Positions 1-12,156 of a stretch of 64,000 bases of DNA are shown in pieces (position 1 is the first letter of the stretch; every line of letters starts with the position of its first letter). Source of the stretch: Macrothele yani (lineage: Eukaryota; Arthropoda; Arachnida; Araneae; Macrothelidae); contig CM077005.1 of NCBI GenBank assembly GCA_039090855.1, positions 77,000,607 through 77,064,606 on the forward strand, given 5' to 3'. The notes under the pieces were generated by a model that saw nothing but the letters and a program-made list of their open reading frames with translations, did not search any database and was not told the origin of the DNA. A program made the translations under genes and the position numbers.

Positions 1-483
1 CTTAAGTTTCAGAATTTTCCGTTAACACCTCTTAAAAACGGCAATTTACCGTTAAAATACGAAATGAATTGGGGAAAGGTTTCTGAAAATTTTGAATTTT
101 TCTGGAGTACGAAACATACGTGAAATTAATGGATTTTTTTCTGACATTTCACGGAAAAGGTTGTGTTAGAAATATGCTTCATTAATTCAGTAAAAGAATC
201 ACTGAAAATGGTTCGTGAATTTCAGAAAATGTTTTACAGTGTAGTTTTTGTTAGTTTGAAATTATCGATATACTTCCTCTTTTCTGTTTACACATAGATT
301 TGCGCTTTTATAACATCTTAAATTGCACAGTTCGTTTTCTTTCCAGAAAATGTTATTTCATGAGCAGAAAACGTTTTTGTAGAAAATTTCTAAGTATGTG
401 CTGTCACTCGTGTAACATTCAGTGAGACGGGAAATTCATGTACCCCTCCAGCCTCTTAGGACTTCTGAGAATGTCTCTCTCTA

Positions 484-514
<31 letters not shown>

Positions 515-960
515 TAAATCTTCCTAGGAATGCCACAAATCTTCTTGGGATCCTCATTTCTCCCTGCAAGCCACGTGATTGCAGCTAAATGGTTCTACCT
601 GGCTATACATCTAACTTCTCGCAATCCTTTTGTTTCTCTATTGACATTTATAAATAATTCTTTGTGCCAGAGTGGAGCATCACGCACACTAATGTAACAA
701 CATTCCCGGAGAGCCCCTTTTTATCTATAGCCTTAACAAAACAGTTTCCATTGTATAAGAATGCACGCGCATGCAAGTATACCTCGTGGCCTTTCCCATT
801 TTGAAACGTTATCATCTCATCATTCACTAAATTAAAGTTCTATTTGATGGGTTCCTTACTAAAACTACCGAGTTACGCCTTTCCTTTGGAATAGATTTTC
901 CTTTATTGGAAGTATAAATTCATATTTCAAAAATTAAATATAGTTATTTTTCCTTTCCAC
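1..960. other. No gene recognised
   Basis: AT-rich sequence with no convincing reading frame on either strand. The only structure I see is a CT/CA microsatellite near 475-514. Confidence 0.6.
473..514. repeat. (CT)n(CA)n microsatellite
   Basis: A compound dinucleotide run: CT repeats followed by CA repeats, with little interruption. Confidence 0.9.
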
Positions 961-963
961 TTC

Positions 964-1171
964 GGGGTTTGACAACCACCTTGAGCAACTCTGACATGAG
1001 TGCAACAAGCAGTCACCAGCCCCAATTTGTGGCCACTGGTTCCTGACAAGAGAGAGTCGGTTCAGCGTAAGACAAGCACACTATGCATGCCTCAACAGTG
1101 ACTCGAACCCGAACCCATCTTGGACGCATGATTAGAAGCCAACAGTTCGCACCACTCGACTACCAGAGTGG
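964..1171 (-). mobile_element. tRNA-derived SINE, family 1, old copy
   Basis: Read on the minus strand this has a tRNA-like head (pol III B-box-like sequence near 1100) and the body shared with better copies at 8221, 30395 and 38791, including the segment that gives 'ggtttgacaaccaccttgagcaact' type sequence on the plus strand. It is diverged and has no clear target-site duplication. Confidence 0.75.
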
Positions 1172-1199
1172 AAAGTGTAGGCATACGCAGAGTGTCCTT

Positions 1200-1400
1200 G
1201 AACTTAGTGAAAAGCTTCCAAATACGTGGAGACAATGTGAATATACAAAGCCATCGCTCTTCCCACGTTTTCTTTAATAAGCGCACAGCAACCGAAAATT
1301 TGTTTTCCGGACACCACTGGGATCGCACCCCAGATCTCTCGATAACTAGCCGAGTGCGTTCGCCTTACGCTACGGTGGCCAACAAACCACGGCGCTATCT
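1200..1400 (-). mobile_element. tRNA-like SINE, family 2 (candidate)
   Basis: On the minus strand a tRNA-like head (A-box-like TAGCGTAAGGC, B-box-like GGTGCGATCCC) is followed by a body containing GGTTGCTGTG and AAAACGTGG. The same body recurs at 1505-1720 in two orientations, so it is a repeat family distinct from family 1. The SINE label rests on the pol III-like boxes and is moderately sure. Confidence 0.5.
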
Positions 1401-1540
1401 GTGCTTATCTGTCAGCATCTGACTTCACAAATCCATAGAGATGGGCTCAGCAACTGAAACGTCTCCATCTGGTGGAGCTTAACGGCACAGACTATTAAAT
1501 TATAGCTAATAAATTCAAAGGGCGAGAGTGACAGTGAAAA

Positions 1541-1720
1541 TCTTCCAAATGCGTGGAGACAATGTGAATAGGCGAAGTCATTGCGCTTTCCACGTTTTCT
1601 TTAATTAACACACAGCAACCGAAAAATTCCTAACAATTTTTCGGTTGCTGTGTGTTAATTGAAGAAAACGTGGAAAAAGCGATGACTTTGTCTGTGTCCT
1701 TGAACTTTTTTGGCTTCCAA
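1541..1720. repeat. Palindrome made of two head-to-head family-2 bodies
   Basis: Positions 1575-1628 and 1635-1688 are near-perfect reverse complements (54-bp arms) around a 6-bp spacer. Both arms are the family-2 SINE body seen at 1217-1310. Either two copies inserted head to head or one copy underwent inverted duplication. Confidence 0.85.
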
Positions 1721-1926
1721 TATGTGTGTGTGTGTGTGTGTGTGCGCGTGCGCGCGTAGTCTCATGCATGTACTCCAAATATTGTACAAACTTCGATATC
1801 TGTGGACTCCTTGCGAATTACCTACAGCTGCCTTTTAATTTGTAGTGTTTGTTCTTACATTGAAAAAGTATTTATGCGCGAACAATCACAAAAAAAAAAA
1901 AAAATACAAAAAAAAAAAAAAAAAAA
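1718..1926. repeat. (TG)n microsatellite and A-rich tracts
   Basis: A TG run at about 1722-1758 grading into CG-rich dinucleotides, and two long A runs at about 1890-1926. Confidence 0.85.
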
Positions 1927-2570
1927 GGAACTCGTAGAAATATTTTACTTTTCAATTGTTTATTTTTTTTAACTTTATTTATGGTCTTATATCCTGTATG
2001 TTTCTTTGTCTTTTAGCTCACTCTCTCTTGAGATTTGAAAGATAATTCTTTCCGTTTCTGTTCTCCTTTAGTTTTTCTTCTATTATCACTTGGGTAGAGA
2101 AACAGTTCATAAGTCAATATTGTTCCAAGTGTTCGAGGGTTATACCGGATGTCTTAAAAAAGATTTAAACAAGCTTTTACCTCCCCAACGGTTGATCACA
2201 GATACATACTTTCAATTTAAAAAAATACTTCAAAAGACGTGTAGACTTACGACAGGGCAGTTGCATCGCCAATGATTGCCATTGTCGTATGAGAATTCCC
2301 ATCCATTCATGTACGTCATACCTTTCATTGCGTTATAGCTAGTTTCCTCCAGAAGATTATCATATCACCATCAAACCATAGAATTCTTTCTTTCGGGACT
2401 TGTAAAGACTAAAGCCAAATTATTTTTTCCCATATTTTCTTAATTATATCAGAAAAAGAAATGGATCTGAGAAACGTCTGCTGTATGACTCTTAACATAA
2501 TAGATTGCAGAAAAGCAAATTGACACCAATGTTCTCCACACAGAGAAATTTCAGATTTCAAGATCTCTCT
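1927..2570. other. No gene recognised
   Basis: AT-rich; the short open frame at 2090-2275 looks like chance. Confidence 0.5.
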
Positions 2571-2574
2571 CTTA

Positions 2575-3050
2575 TCCCACTTTTTCCTGAGTGAAATCTG
2601 ATATATGATGGAAATCTCGACTTATATTAATACATCGCGTAGAGTGGGGATTCTGTCTCACAAAAGGTTTCAGAAGTTCTAAATGATGCACATCTACAAT
2701 ATTTCCTCGGAAAATATAATCATATTCCGCAGGCTCACGATTTTTATCATCATACAGAAAGATAAGCTTTTCCACAAGTTCAAGCCGTTCAAGACCCTTC
2801 AAAATACTGCAATTCCCGTAGCTGTAGGAATATATGTCAATGATGCACAAATATTTTTGGATATGAATACTTAATTCACCATCAAAACAAAATATCCGAA
2901 AGAATATGTCGTCTCCTAAAGGAAAGCAATTTTCCGGTATTTCATTCTTCCTAAAGATTTCCGACGCACGTTGCCATGATAGATTCCATTACTAATTCCC
3001 GAAGAAACACAAAAGGCGAGCTCTCTCCTTGACTGATCAAATTCAACTAA
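2575..3050 (-). pseudogene. Unrecognised protein-coding remnant
   Basis: I do not recognise this gene. On the minus strand a frame stays open from about 2978 down to a stop at 2572, well beyond its first methionine. Its product is rich in charged and aromatic residues in a protein-like way (pieces such as LERLELVEKLIFLYDDKN and EYDYIFRGNIVDVHHLE). Upstream, about 3050-2970, a different frame continues with FDQSRRELAFCVSSGISNGI, as if one frameshift separated two parts of one protein. There is no promoter, splice pattern or neighbour to help. It could be a host-gene remnant, an exon, or part of an unknown transposon. Confidence 0.35.
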
Positions 3051-3054
3051 AAAG

Positions 3055-3798
3055 CGAAAATCTTAAACCCCTAAGGCAAACATCTACCTTGCTTACGATA
3101 GATAAGTTTTTTAACAAAAATATGTGTTTTTTTATTAAAAACATGATAATTCATAATTTTTATTAAAAAACAACACTGCCGCTGTGGGGTTTGACGGCAA
3201 TACGAACCAGCACACAATATTTTTAACAGCGATCATTCTGTCCTGTGGAACCGAATGCCCTAGGAAATATAGGTACATTGTTTTGTGACTTCACTTACAA
3301 GGATTGCTACGTACTAAGCACTTTCTTCGCAAATTTCTGTCGTCTTTTCTCTATGAATGTATCTTGCAATCCTGAACTCTTCCGAAATTACCACTATATT
3401 ATCTGATATGCGACTATGTCCACACTCGCCAGCAAATCAGACAGTGACACCGAGTAAATTATCCAATAATATTTTATGAAGCTACATGTTATTGGTCGTA
3501 AATATCTAATAAAGAGTACTTTTACCCAAGTAAGGTGCAATGTCCGACCACTTGACTGCATAGTTTCAGAAAAACAATTGACCTTTCATTGAGTAAACAA
3601 CTCTTAACACTCCTATTTTTTCGAGCAGAACTGAAGACGCTGTGATGCAGCTAATCCTCTAAAGCGGGGAAAAAATTTGATTATTTCCAACAACCTCGCA
3701 AAAAATGATCCATCAGGAATCAATAAAAAAAATTCTGGTAATTAGTCCTCCTTATACCACCCATTCTCGCAAAGGAGTGCGCTCAGAATCCGACTAAC
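3055..3798. other. No gene recognised
   Basis: AT-rich sequence lying between the coding remnant and the Tc1-like element. Confidence 0.5.
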
Positions 3799-3800
3799 TA

Positions 3801-5305
3801 CACTGGTGGATTGCTCCACATCTACTCAAATCATACCATAAGACCCCCAAAGATGTAAGAATATGGGACAAGTAAGCAAAACCGTCCAAACAAGGAATCC
3901 AAAATATACAAATGCACTTTATTGAAAAGGTAACTTCGAGCACAACTGAACAGAAGACAGAAACGTCCATGTAACAGGGGGCTGCCAAGAAAAATCCAGT
4001 CTTTAGTTGGGAATATCACCTCTGACTGCGTTGCAGTATTTACAACGTCTGTCCATGCTGAGGACGAGGTTGTCAAGGAGCTGTTGAGGCATCGTGGCCC
4101 ATTCCTCTTGTAGCTCCAATCGCAGCTGCGGAATCGTTGCTGGCGGCTTGCGACGTGCTGCCAAGTGTCTCCCGAGAAGGTCCCACACGTGTTAGGTCCG
4201 GGGACCTTGCGGGTCAATCCATGCGTTGAATATTTTCACTCTCCAGCAGCTCTGCGACAGTCAATGTACGATGAGGTGTAGCACTGTCGCCCATGAAGAG
4301 AAACTCAGGACCCACAGCACCTCTAAACAGACGCACGTGAGGCAGGAGAACCTCGGTACAATAGCGGACACCAGTGACTGAACCTCCTTGGAAGATGTGG
4401 AGGTCAGTACAGCTACCAAGCATGATACCGCCTCAAATGAGAACTCCCCTTCTCCAAACCTGGCCCTTTCGATGATGTTGGAGGTGTGACTGCGCGTTCC
4501 TTGCTCTCACCAGATGTGTATACGTCCGGAATCGCTCGTGAGACTGAATCGGCTTTCATCCGTAAAGAGAACTCGACCCTATTGCTGATGTGTCCAGTTC
4601 TTGTGTTCCTGGCATCACAGAAACCGCCGTCTCCGATGAGCAGGCGTTAATGGCACACACCGTACTGGTCGTCGTGCAAATAGACCACATTTGTGCAGCC
4701 TCCTGGCCACAGTAAAACGCGATAACGGACGTCCAGTTGTCTGTTGCATGTGCCTTGCGATTTCTCCTGCTGTCTGTCGTCTGTCTCTTCTCGCCTGTAG
4801 GACAATATACCGGTCTTCCTCCGCCGTGGTTGCTCGTGGACGACCACTGCTAGACTCTCGGGCAGCTGTTCCTCTCGTTTGAAATACTCTCCAAGCTCGT
4901 GAAACGATGTTGTGAGTGATCCCGAACTCCTCGGCCACACTAGTCACATTTCAACCTTCTTCCAACTTCCCAATGACGCGACCTCGGGTAAAGTCATCAA
5001 GATGTCGTCTACTGGATTGCCTGTTGGCCATCTCACACGGTGGCTGCAACTCGATGTCGTTCAAACCGATGTACACCGTGCAATAGCTTTCACTGGATTG
5101 CTGAGCGTACACCACCCGTGTCCTTTATACCCTTCCGACACTCCCCCTACGTCATTCTGCACATATGCGCATGCCCTACGGTACCGGATTAACTCCTGAG
5201 TGGTCTTCTAGTTTAACTCCTGAGTGGTCTTCCGGTCGGTTCTGCCTGCTCGTTCCGCTGTTACGCTAATTTCTCCTCTTCGTCCTTAATTTTTGCACAC
5301 TAGTG
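3801..5305 (-). mobile_element. Tc1-like DNA transposon A (dead)
   Basis: A 1.5-kb unit flanked by TA on both sides (3799-3800 and 5306-5307) with short terminal inverted repeats (CACTGGTG at the left, CACTAGTG at the right). It carries one degraded transposase on the minus strand. It belongs to the same broad family as element B at 16918, sharing the RRHLDDFTRGR N-terminus. Confidence 0.8.
4003..5032 (-). pseudogene. Tc1-like transposase, inactivated
   Basis: Cut-and-paste transposase of the Tc1 family. From the start at 5032 the N-terminus reads RRHLDDFTRGRVIGKLEEG, then an in-frame TGA, then two helix-turn-helix-like parts (VAEEFGITHNIVSRAWRVFQ and the region to HKCGLFARRPVRCVP), a central block with FLFMGDSATPHRT (second catalytic Asp kept), and the C-terminus HVWDLLGRHL. 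The stretch that should read DLNPIEHVWD is shortened to DLT-HVWD: a small deletion near 4190 removes the catalytic Glu. With the stop and frameshifts, this copy cannot be active. Confidence 0.85.
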
Positions 5306-5307
5306 TA

Positions 5308-5897
5308 TTATTGCTTTTCAAAATTTCGCGAAAGATGAAGGTCGTACCTATCTAATCTAGAAGCTTCCACTAGTGAATAAAGTCTTCAAAGCAAATACAT
5401 CTCAACTGGTTGCACTACGAAATGGGACTGGAAATTATGGCTGAAAACTTGTTATTCAGATTTTATATCAGATTCCATAATATAACAATACTCCTCTTAT
5501 GAAATTAGAGTCAGAATGAATGCATCAATATTTGCTATTTGAAATGACTGTAGAAATCGTATCAAAGTGTCTCAGTTCTTCTCTGTTTTGAAATACATAA
5601 TTCAAATACTGAGGATTTAATTTGCATGCCTTCATGCGAATGTAACTCTAAAACAATGCCGTGCTGAATGTATAAAAATTAAGAAATACTTACACTGATT
5701 CAATCTTAATATCCTTCAAGAAAAGGTCATTAATGCTTAACTCTGCAGCTCCTGCTACCCGAGTTGGAAACGAGTCAAAAATTTGGACCTGGACCTGACT
5801 AGGACCCGAACGTTACATAATTAGACCCGACCCTGACTTGAACCAGCCAAATCTGCTTTGAACTATAAATCCGAATCTCAATTTGTAATTATACATA
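5308..5897. other. No gene recognised
   Basis: Flanking sequence with no feature I can name. Confidence 0.5.
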
Positions 5898-5898
5898 T

Positions 5899-6026
5899 AT
5901 CATCATCATCATTGTCAACCATGATCCGTCCACTGCGGGATGAAGGTCTCCCAAAGTTCCTTCCACAACCGCCTGTCTTCAGCCAGTTTCCCCCATGCCA
6001 CTCCCGCACGCTTTCGAATTTCATAA
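5899..6026 (-). mobile_element. 5'-truncated LINE 3' end (same family as 53737-56605)
   Basis: Read on the minus strand this is the extreme C-terminal coding end and 3' tail of the RTE-like LINE family seen at 53737-54180, ending in an ATG/ATC trinucleotide tail. Short direct repeats ATACATAT lie on both sides (about 5892 and 6027), as expected for target-primed insertion. Confidence 0.65.
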
Positions 6027-6034
6027 ATACATAT

Positions 6035-6290
6035 CATTATCATCATCGTGATCTTTGTCAACCATTATCAGTCCTTTGCTGGATGAAAGTCTCCCAAGTT
6101 TCCTCCACAACTGTCTGCCTTGAGCCATTCTCCTCCATGTTACTCCGGCATGTTTTCGAATTGCATCCGCGCATCTCCCAAGTGGTCTTCTCCTGTCCCT
6201 TGGAATCTAGTCTAAAATTTCAGTTGTCCATCGATGGTCTGTCCTTCTGGCAATATGTCAAAGCCATTGCTCATTCCTGCCGGACGTTGT
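6035..6290 (-). mobile_element. Second 5'-truncated 3' end of the same LINE family
   Basis: A longer copy of the same 3' terminus directly abutting the previous one in the same orientation, again starting at the trinucleotide tail (ATCATTATCATCATC). It matches 53750-54000 through the conserved CTGTCCCTTGGAATC segment. Only the tail of the ORF remains. Confidence 0.7.
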
Positions 6291-6753
6291 GTTGCGTGGT
6301 ATCTGCATTTTATGCATTACGTTGTAATTTACCTCGTCTCGTACTCACCTGTTGCTCCCCCGTCTGTTAAAAGGCACTGTGCACGTTGTGAGCTACTTTT
6401 CTGGCGATATTATTCTTGTGTTTGTTCATAATCCTCCGTTTTCGTATCGTTAACTCGTTTGTTTACGTTTGGAAGCTGCCAATATGGCGGCTTTTGGTGT
6501 ATTCTTATCATGTCCGGGCGTGGCGGGCGCACATCACAGCACACTCCCTACGTCCATGGATGTTGCTGTACTTCTCATACTTAAATGCGTCTGCTCCGGT
6601 CCCTTCCCAGCTTCCCCTGGTGACCCTGTTCACGTGCCCTCACTGGACTTGGCTGCGCCTTCTGTTTCTGTTCCTGCCTTTGCCTTCATGCCCTCCCTGG
6701 GAACAGCTGCCACTGCTGCCTTTCCCCCTGCCTCTGCTCCTCTTCCCTCACTC
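6291..6753. other. No gene recognised
   Basis: A C/T-rich stretch whose plus-strand frames give proline- and serine-rich peptides (to 6765). I see no domain and treat these as composition effects. Confidence 0.45.
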
Positions 6754-6971
6754 CATTTTTTTTAATTGGTGGTTTGACGACCACCATGAGCAACTCAATG
6801 GGCTATAAGCAGTCGCCGGTCCCTAATTTCGCGTCACTGGTTCCAGCGAAGGGAGAGAGCCACTGCCGTAAGACAAACACAACATTCATGCCTCACCGGG
6901 TTTCGAACCCAGACCCCTTCCGGACGAATGATCAGAGGCCATCGCTTAGACCACTGCGCCACCGGGGTGGC
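6754..6971 (-). mobile_element. tRNA-derived SINE, family 1
   Basis: Minus-strand copy: T-run at the left (its A tail), body, and tRNA-like head at the right with the A-box region (GTGGCGCAGTGG type) and B-box region. Flanks resemble each other weakly (CTCCTCTTCC and CTCCTTTCC) but no exact duplication is seen. Confidence 0.85.
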
Positions 6972-7136
6972 TCCTTTCCTGTGCCAGCCGGCTTATTTTT
7001 TTCTTGGAGGTTTATTGGACTTGGACTTGGTTGGTAGATACATTGACATCTACACTATAGGCATTTTGTGCTTCGACGTCAGAAATGTAAATACGTAGTG
7101 AACACTGAATACAGAATGACGGATGAACAAGGAATA

Positions 7137-7272
7137 CAGCAAATAAATCCCAGAATGATCAAAGGCCATCGCTTAGGCCCCTGCGCTACCTGGGCGGCCG
7201 TAGGACAAATACAACATCCATGCCTTACACAGTATTCGAACCCAGACCCCTCCGTTTAGCGAATGATCAGAA
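7137..7272 (-). mobile_element. Left remnant of a SINE split by a LINE
   Basis: A SINE head fragment (7137-7195), then a SINE middle segment (7196-7272) ending in GAATGATCAGAA. The missing right part (GAAGCCAGCGCTTA... CACCTGGGCGGC) lies at 14151-14193, on the far side of the LINE, so the LINE inserted inside this SINE. Confidence 0.65.
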
Positions 7273-8220
7273 ATTCAGAAGGTCTTTATTGCTCATAAAA
7301 TTATGTACAATAAAAAAATGTCGCCGGAAAAAGACACTTCCAGCGTCACAATCAACAACCATAAATAATAAAACATTAAAAAAACACTACCAATAGGCAG
7401 TATGTAACTTTCAGCATATAGTCACTTGCAGTATTAAAAACATTGTGCCTGGGGGAAAAAACACATTGTAATAGAACAATAAAAAAAGACCAAGTCATAA
7501 CATCTAAAGAAAAAAAACATAAAAACCATTAAAGAAGAAAGGAAACACGGTCTTGATCAATATAGCACCACGTCCCATACATTTTCCAGGTTTGAAAAAA
7601 GGACGACACACGATCAGCTGCTTTGGCAATATCAAACTCAGTTTGAACGATAGAGATGATTGATGAGCGAAATTGTCTGCAGAGAAAACGGCGAGCAACA
7701 TGATAGCGACGCAATGCTGGATCATCAACAGAAGATTGATACAAGTGATAGATAGTAAGTTTGGCCTGAAGGAAAAAACCGCACACAGTTGATTATGATG
7801 AATTGCAGATTGATGATGACGGCGAAGGTAGAGAAAGTGCATCATGGTGTGAAGTGAGGGGCAAACTTTTTCGGTAAGTGAAAACATCAAGGAAAATAAA
7901 GGCTGTAAAACCAAACAAAGAGAGTAGGAATGATGGACATCGCCAACAGTGGAACAAAAAAGAAACAATCCGGAGACAGAAGATGACGAAATCGATGAAG
8001 GGTACGTGGAGTAAGAAGACGTTGATGAAGATGGAGTCAATTAATATCTTTTGCACGTGGTGCAGCAAAACAAAATTGGTATTTATCCAGTAGTATTTAA
8101 TTCATCAGCAGGAATGGTACCAATCGGGATTGGAGCAGTGAAGTATGTCAAGAAATGATAGTAAATGGGCTTCATAGATATTTTGTGCAAAAGATAGGGA
8201 ACATCATTCAAATAAACAAG

Positions 8221-8444
8221 GCCTCCCCGGTGGCGCAGTGGTCTAAGGCGACAACCTCTGATCATTCGTCCGAAAGGGGTCCGGGTTCGAATCCCGGTGA
8301 GGCATAGATGTTGTGTTTGTCTTACGGCACTGGTTCTCTCCCTTCCCTGGAACCAGTGACCCAAAATTAGGGACGGGCGACTGCTTATAGCCCATTGAGT
8401 TGCTCACGGTGGTCGTTAAACCTCCAATCAAAAAAAAATAAAAA
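8221..8444 (+). mobile_element. tRNA-derived SINE, family 1, young copy with TSD
   Basis: The clearest copy: head with A-box-like TGGCGCAGTGG and B-box-like GGTTCGAATCC, body, then an A-rich tail. It is flanked by the exact 11-bp direct repeat AAATAAACAAG (8210-8220 and 8445-8455). It inserted into LINE 1. Confidence 0.93.
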
Positions 8445-11438
8445 AAATAAACAAGAAAGGGCAAACAGTAAGCAGCTGAAGGGGTGAAAATCAATCCATT
8501 TTTATCTGCAAGGGAAGGGTAAAGAGTTTGGATGTACTTTTGAATAAAACGGAGTTGAGAACGTGAAGCTGATGTGTCAGGCAAAGGAGGAGACATAGAC
8601 TGAAACTATTTCCAACGGAGTGCAGAATCAACGAGCTGAGAAACCTTCACCACTCCAAAAGCAAACCAAGTGGAGAAGTGAAGGTAGGGGTGGAAGAAGA
8701 ATGGATAGCAGACGAAAGAAAGAAAGGTTCTGCCAATAAATCATTAGTAGTGGAGGGAGGGAGCCGGACTGGACATGAGGAGCGCCAAAAGGAAAGCACA
8801 GAAATGTAAGTATCGGCGAAATGTCTGGAAACAAAAGGAAAGAGGTCCATCTGCAGAAAAGTCGAGACAGTAAGAAATGGGCTACGAGGGAAAAGCAGAG
8901 TATCGATAATGGTGTGTGAAGAAGACAGAGGAAGGAAGAATTCACGAATAAAAGTGAACGGATGAAAGGATTGGAATTTCAGAAACACATCAGCAAGACC
9001 AAGGCCGCCAAACGGCAAAGGAAGAGTTAAAGTAGATCGGTGAACCCAGTGAATGGTACTCCAGATGAAATCTGTAAACACGCGTTGAACATTCTTCAAA
9101 AAAATCTTCGTTGGCGAGTTGGCAATTCAGGTATGAAAAAACATCGATAAAGTAAAAGTATTGATTAAGTAAGCTCGATTGAAGAAGAAAAAGTTTAGTT
9201 TTAAGGTAACGGAATGGAACAAGACTTCTGTTAATTTTCTGAATAAGCGGTGTCCAGGTTGCCGCTGTAACTGCTACCGGAGAACCCACGTAGATACCAA
9301 GCACTTTGATTATCGAAGAAGACCATTGAGCTCCCCATGGGCAGTCTCCTTGGGAGGTCCACGTACCGGCCCAGAGTCCTGAGCATTTTGAGACATTCAA
9401 AGCAGACGCAGAAATGGCGGCATATTCTTGGAAGGTTGAACGTAGTACTTGAAAAGAATCAGTGGAACGGAGAAACATCGTGAGGTCATCGGCATAAGCT
9501 GTTAAAACAATATGATGGTGTCGCTTGGTGGATATATTTCGTGGAATGGTAGAAGAAATTCGGAAACGAAGAGCAATCAACAATGGTTCAAAAACAAGAA
9601 AAAAGTTGACCAGACAGGGGGCAACCCTGCCTGATCCTGTTAGTAAACGGAATGGTGGAAGTAGAAAAATTGGTGGTACGAACACGAAAGGAAGCGTCAA
9701 TATAGAGATTAGAAATAGCAGTAATGAAAGTAGGAGGAAAGCCAAAGTGGCGTAGAACAGTGAATAGATAAGAATGGTTAATTGAGTCAAAAGCCTGTTT
9801 TTGGTCAAGGGAGAAAATTGCCAGGGGTTCCGAAAGCCTGGACGCCAGTGAGTAAAGGTTACGTATAGTGAGGATATTAGAAGTGATCGAGCGGGACGGA
9901 ACCGTGTAAGGTTGGTCTGGGTGTATAATATCAGAAAGAACAGGATTAAGGTGAAGGGCAAGAATTTTAGCAAAGATTTTGTAATCAGTATTAAGAACCG
10001 AGATGGGCCGCCAATTAGTTAGAAAGCTGAGATTACCGGATTTGGGGATAAGATGGAGAATTGCAAAAGAAAAATTGAAAGAATCAAAGTGTGGAGTAGA
10101 AAAAATAAAATTATAAGCAGCAACCAACAAAGGAAGAAGGATTGGAAGAAAGAATTTAAAAAAGGAAGGGGAATACCATCTTCGCCCGGGGCAGATCTGT
10201 CATTAAGGCTGTAAATGAAATTTCGAATCTCGGCTAGAGAAATCGGAAAGGAAAGTTGAGTAGTGAAATGATCAGGAACTTGCGGAACATGTTGAATGAG
10301 TGGAGAACTGACTGCAGAAGAAGTCAAATTAGGGCTGAAGCGTTGTCTGTAGAAATCAAGGGTGGCTTCAAAAATTTTGAATTGGTCATTTGATTCGGAT
10401 CCATCGGGAAGAGTAAGGAAAGTAATGGTTTTATTTTTAACAGCATATCAGTGGGGTTATCATCAAAACGAAGGGTAGCATACTTGAGTCGGGTAAGGGC
10501 AGATGAAGCAGAAGAATTATGAAATAGAAGAAGTTTAGCCTTGAGTATATCATGATTTGGTGACGTTAACGGGGTTTGAAGTAGTTCTTGATTCAAAGAA
10601 GCAAGTTCCATGGACTGACTCGTGCGACGCTGAAAAGAGTAATCCCGAGAAAATAAAACATTTTGATTTTTCGTGGCAAGCCACAGAGCAGCTGGGGCAT
10701 CGATGGAAGACAGAACAGAAACGGCATTCGAAATAATAGTCTTAACTGCTGGAACAAAAACTGGGTCTTTAAGAAGGGAATTATCAAAGGTCCAAACATG
10801 AGGATGCGGGGTGACGGAAATATTAGGGAAAAAGACGAGAACAACCGGCCGATGATCTGAAGAAACGCTGGGAATATGGGAAACAGAACTAATAGCAGAA
10901 TGGAAAAAATAAGAAACATAAAACCGATCTAATCTAGCAGGAACACAAAAAGAAGCAGCGGGGGGAGGGGACCAAGTAAATTATTTTGCTGTAGGATAAA
11001 GTAATCTGAAAGCATCCTGAAGGTTGAAATTAGAAATAACTTGAGTAAGCTGTGAAACGAGTAAATGACGTGATTCCGTGGAACCAACTCTGTCATATGT
11101 AAGATTAAGAGTGCAGTTGAAATTACCGGCAAACAGAATACTATCAGCAGGCGGAATAACCGTAAGAATAGAAGCAACATGAGTAATAAGAGATTCAGCT
11201 TCAGTAGAATTTTGGGGGACATGAATATTGAGCAGATGAAAATAAACTGATTGGACACGAAAGGAAATATATTGAAAAATGCCCAGCCTGCTCTGTGACT
11301 CATGAATATCAGAGATTAAAGAAAGGAAACCAGTATGAAAGCCAATAGATATACCAGAACCAATATGAGAACGGAAATTATGAAAGAACTGATATGGCCA
11401 ACGCCGCCAACAGGAGGTATTGGTGGTAGAAGAGACGT

Positions 11439-12029
11439 TGTAACGTATACTCTATATTCACTTTCCTTTTGATTTTACTATCTCTGGTTATTTTATTTTA
11501 CTATGTAAATTATCTTCTTACTGAACGAAATATTATTTCACCCGCTGAATGAGATCTGGCAATGAGTGTAAGTCATGACGTGGTGGTAGCTAGTATATAG
11601 GCGCGTTCATCGAGACTTAGAGAGAGCTTTTGTTGTTGTTATGAGAGAGCGTTGTTGTTTACGGAAAGCGTTTGTAATACGAGGAGAGATTGTGTTGTTA
11701 TGAGGAGAGATTCTTCATTATTGTAAAACAAGTTGTGTGTGTGCTTTAGTTGACCAAGAGTCTTATAATAAAGAAGTTACCGTAAGTTAGTCTTTCTCAA
11801 TTCATGGTTTTTGTCAGACCTCTGTCTGGCTGTTAGGTTTATAACATTAGTTTTATTACCATAAATAACCAGCGTTAAGACTTTATTCTTTTTCGTAATT
11901 AACTAGTAACAACCATTTTGAATTCACTATTTTGAAGCTTAGTACAAGTATATCATTAGCTAGCTGGTAGGAAGAGCATCATTCATATTAATTAGCTTAG
12001 CGGAAAGAAAATAAAGCTAATTCGTTATA
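11439..12029 (+). mobile_element. Solo LTR inside LINE 1
   Basis: A 591-bp block interrupting the endonuclease codons right after LQET. The 4-bp repeat ACGT flanks it (11435-11438 and 12030-12033). It begins TGTAACGTATAC and ends CGTTATA, has a TATA-like TAGTATATAG near 11591 and AATAAA near 11767, the order expected of U3-R-U5. Related ends occur at 50687-51175 (minus) and 46930 (plus). No internal retroviral genes remain, so it is what is left after LTR-LTR recombination. Confidence 0.75.
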
Positions 12030-12156
12030 ACGTTTGTCTCTTGCAACATGATTATATTGGCCTTCAAGTGTCTGGCATCCTCAAAAACCAGAGCATTCGC
12101 TGACGAAACAGCGAGACCGCAGCAATTGAAGGTAACAACAGTAATTTTGTTCGCCA

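Noticed and set aside
6416..6808. Proline-rich protein frames
   Set aside because: C/T-rich composition explains them; both frames show the same bias and the second runs into a SINE.
8221..8300. tRNA gene (also at 30400, 38950, 59470)
   Set aside because: The pol III boxes belong to SINE heads that carry a shared body, A tail and target duplications; no separate tRNA gene with a proper acceptor stem was seen.
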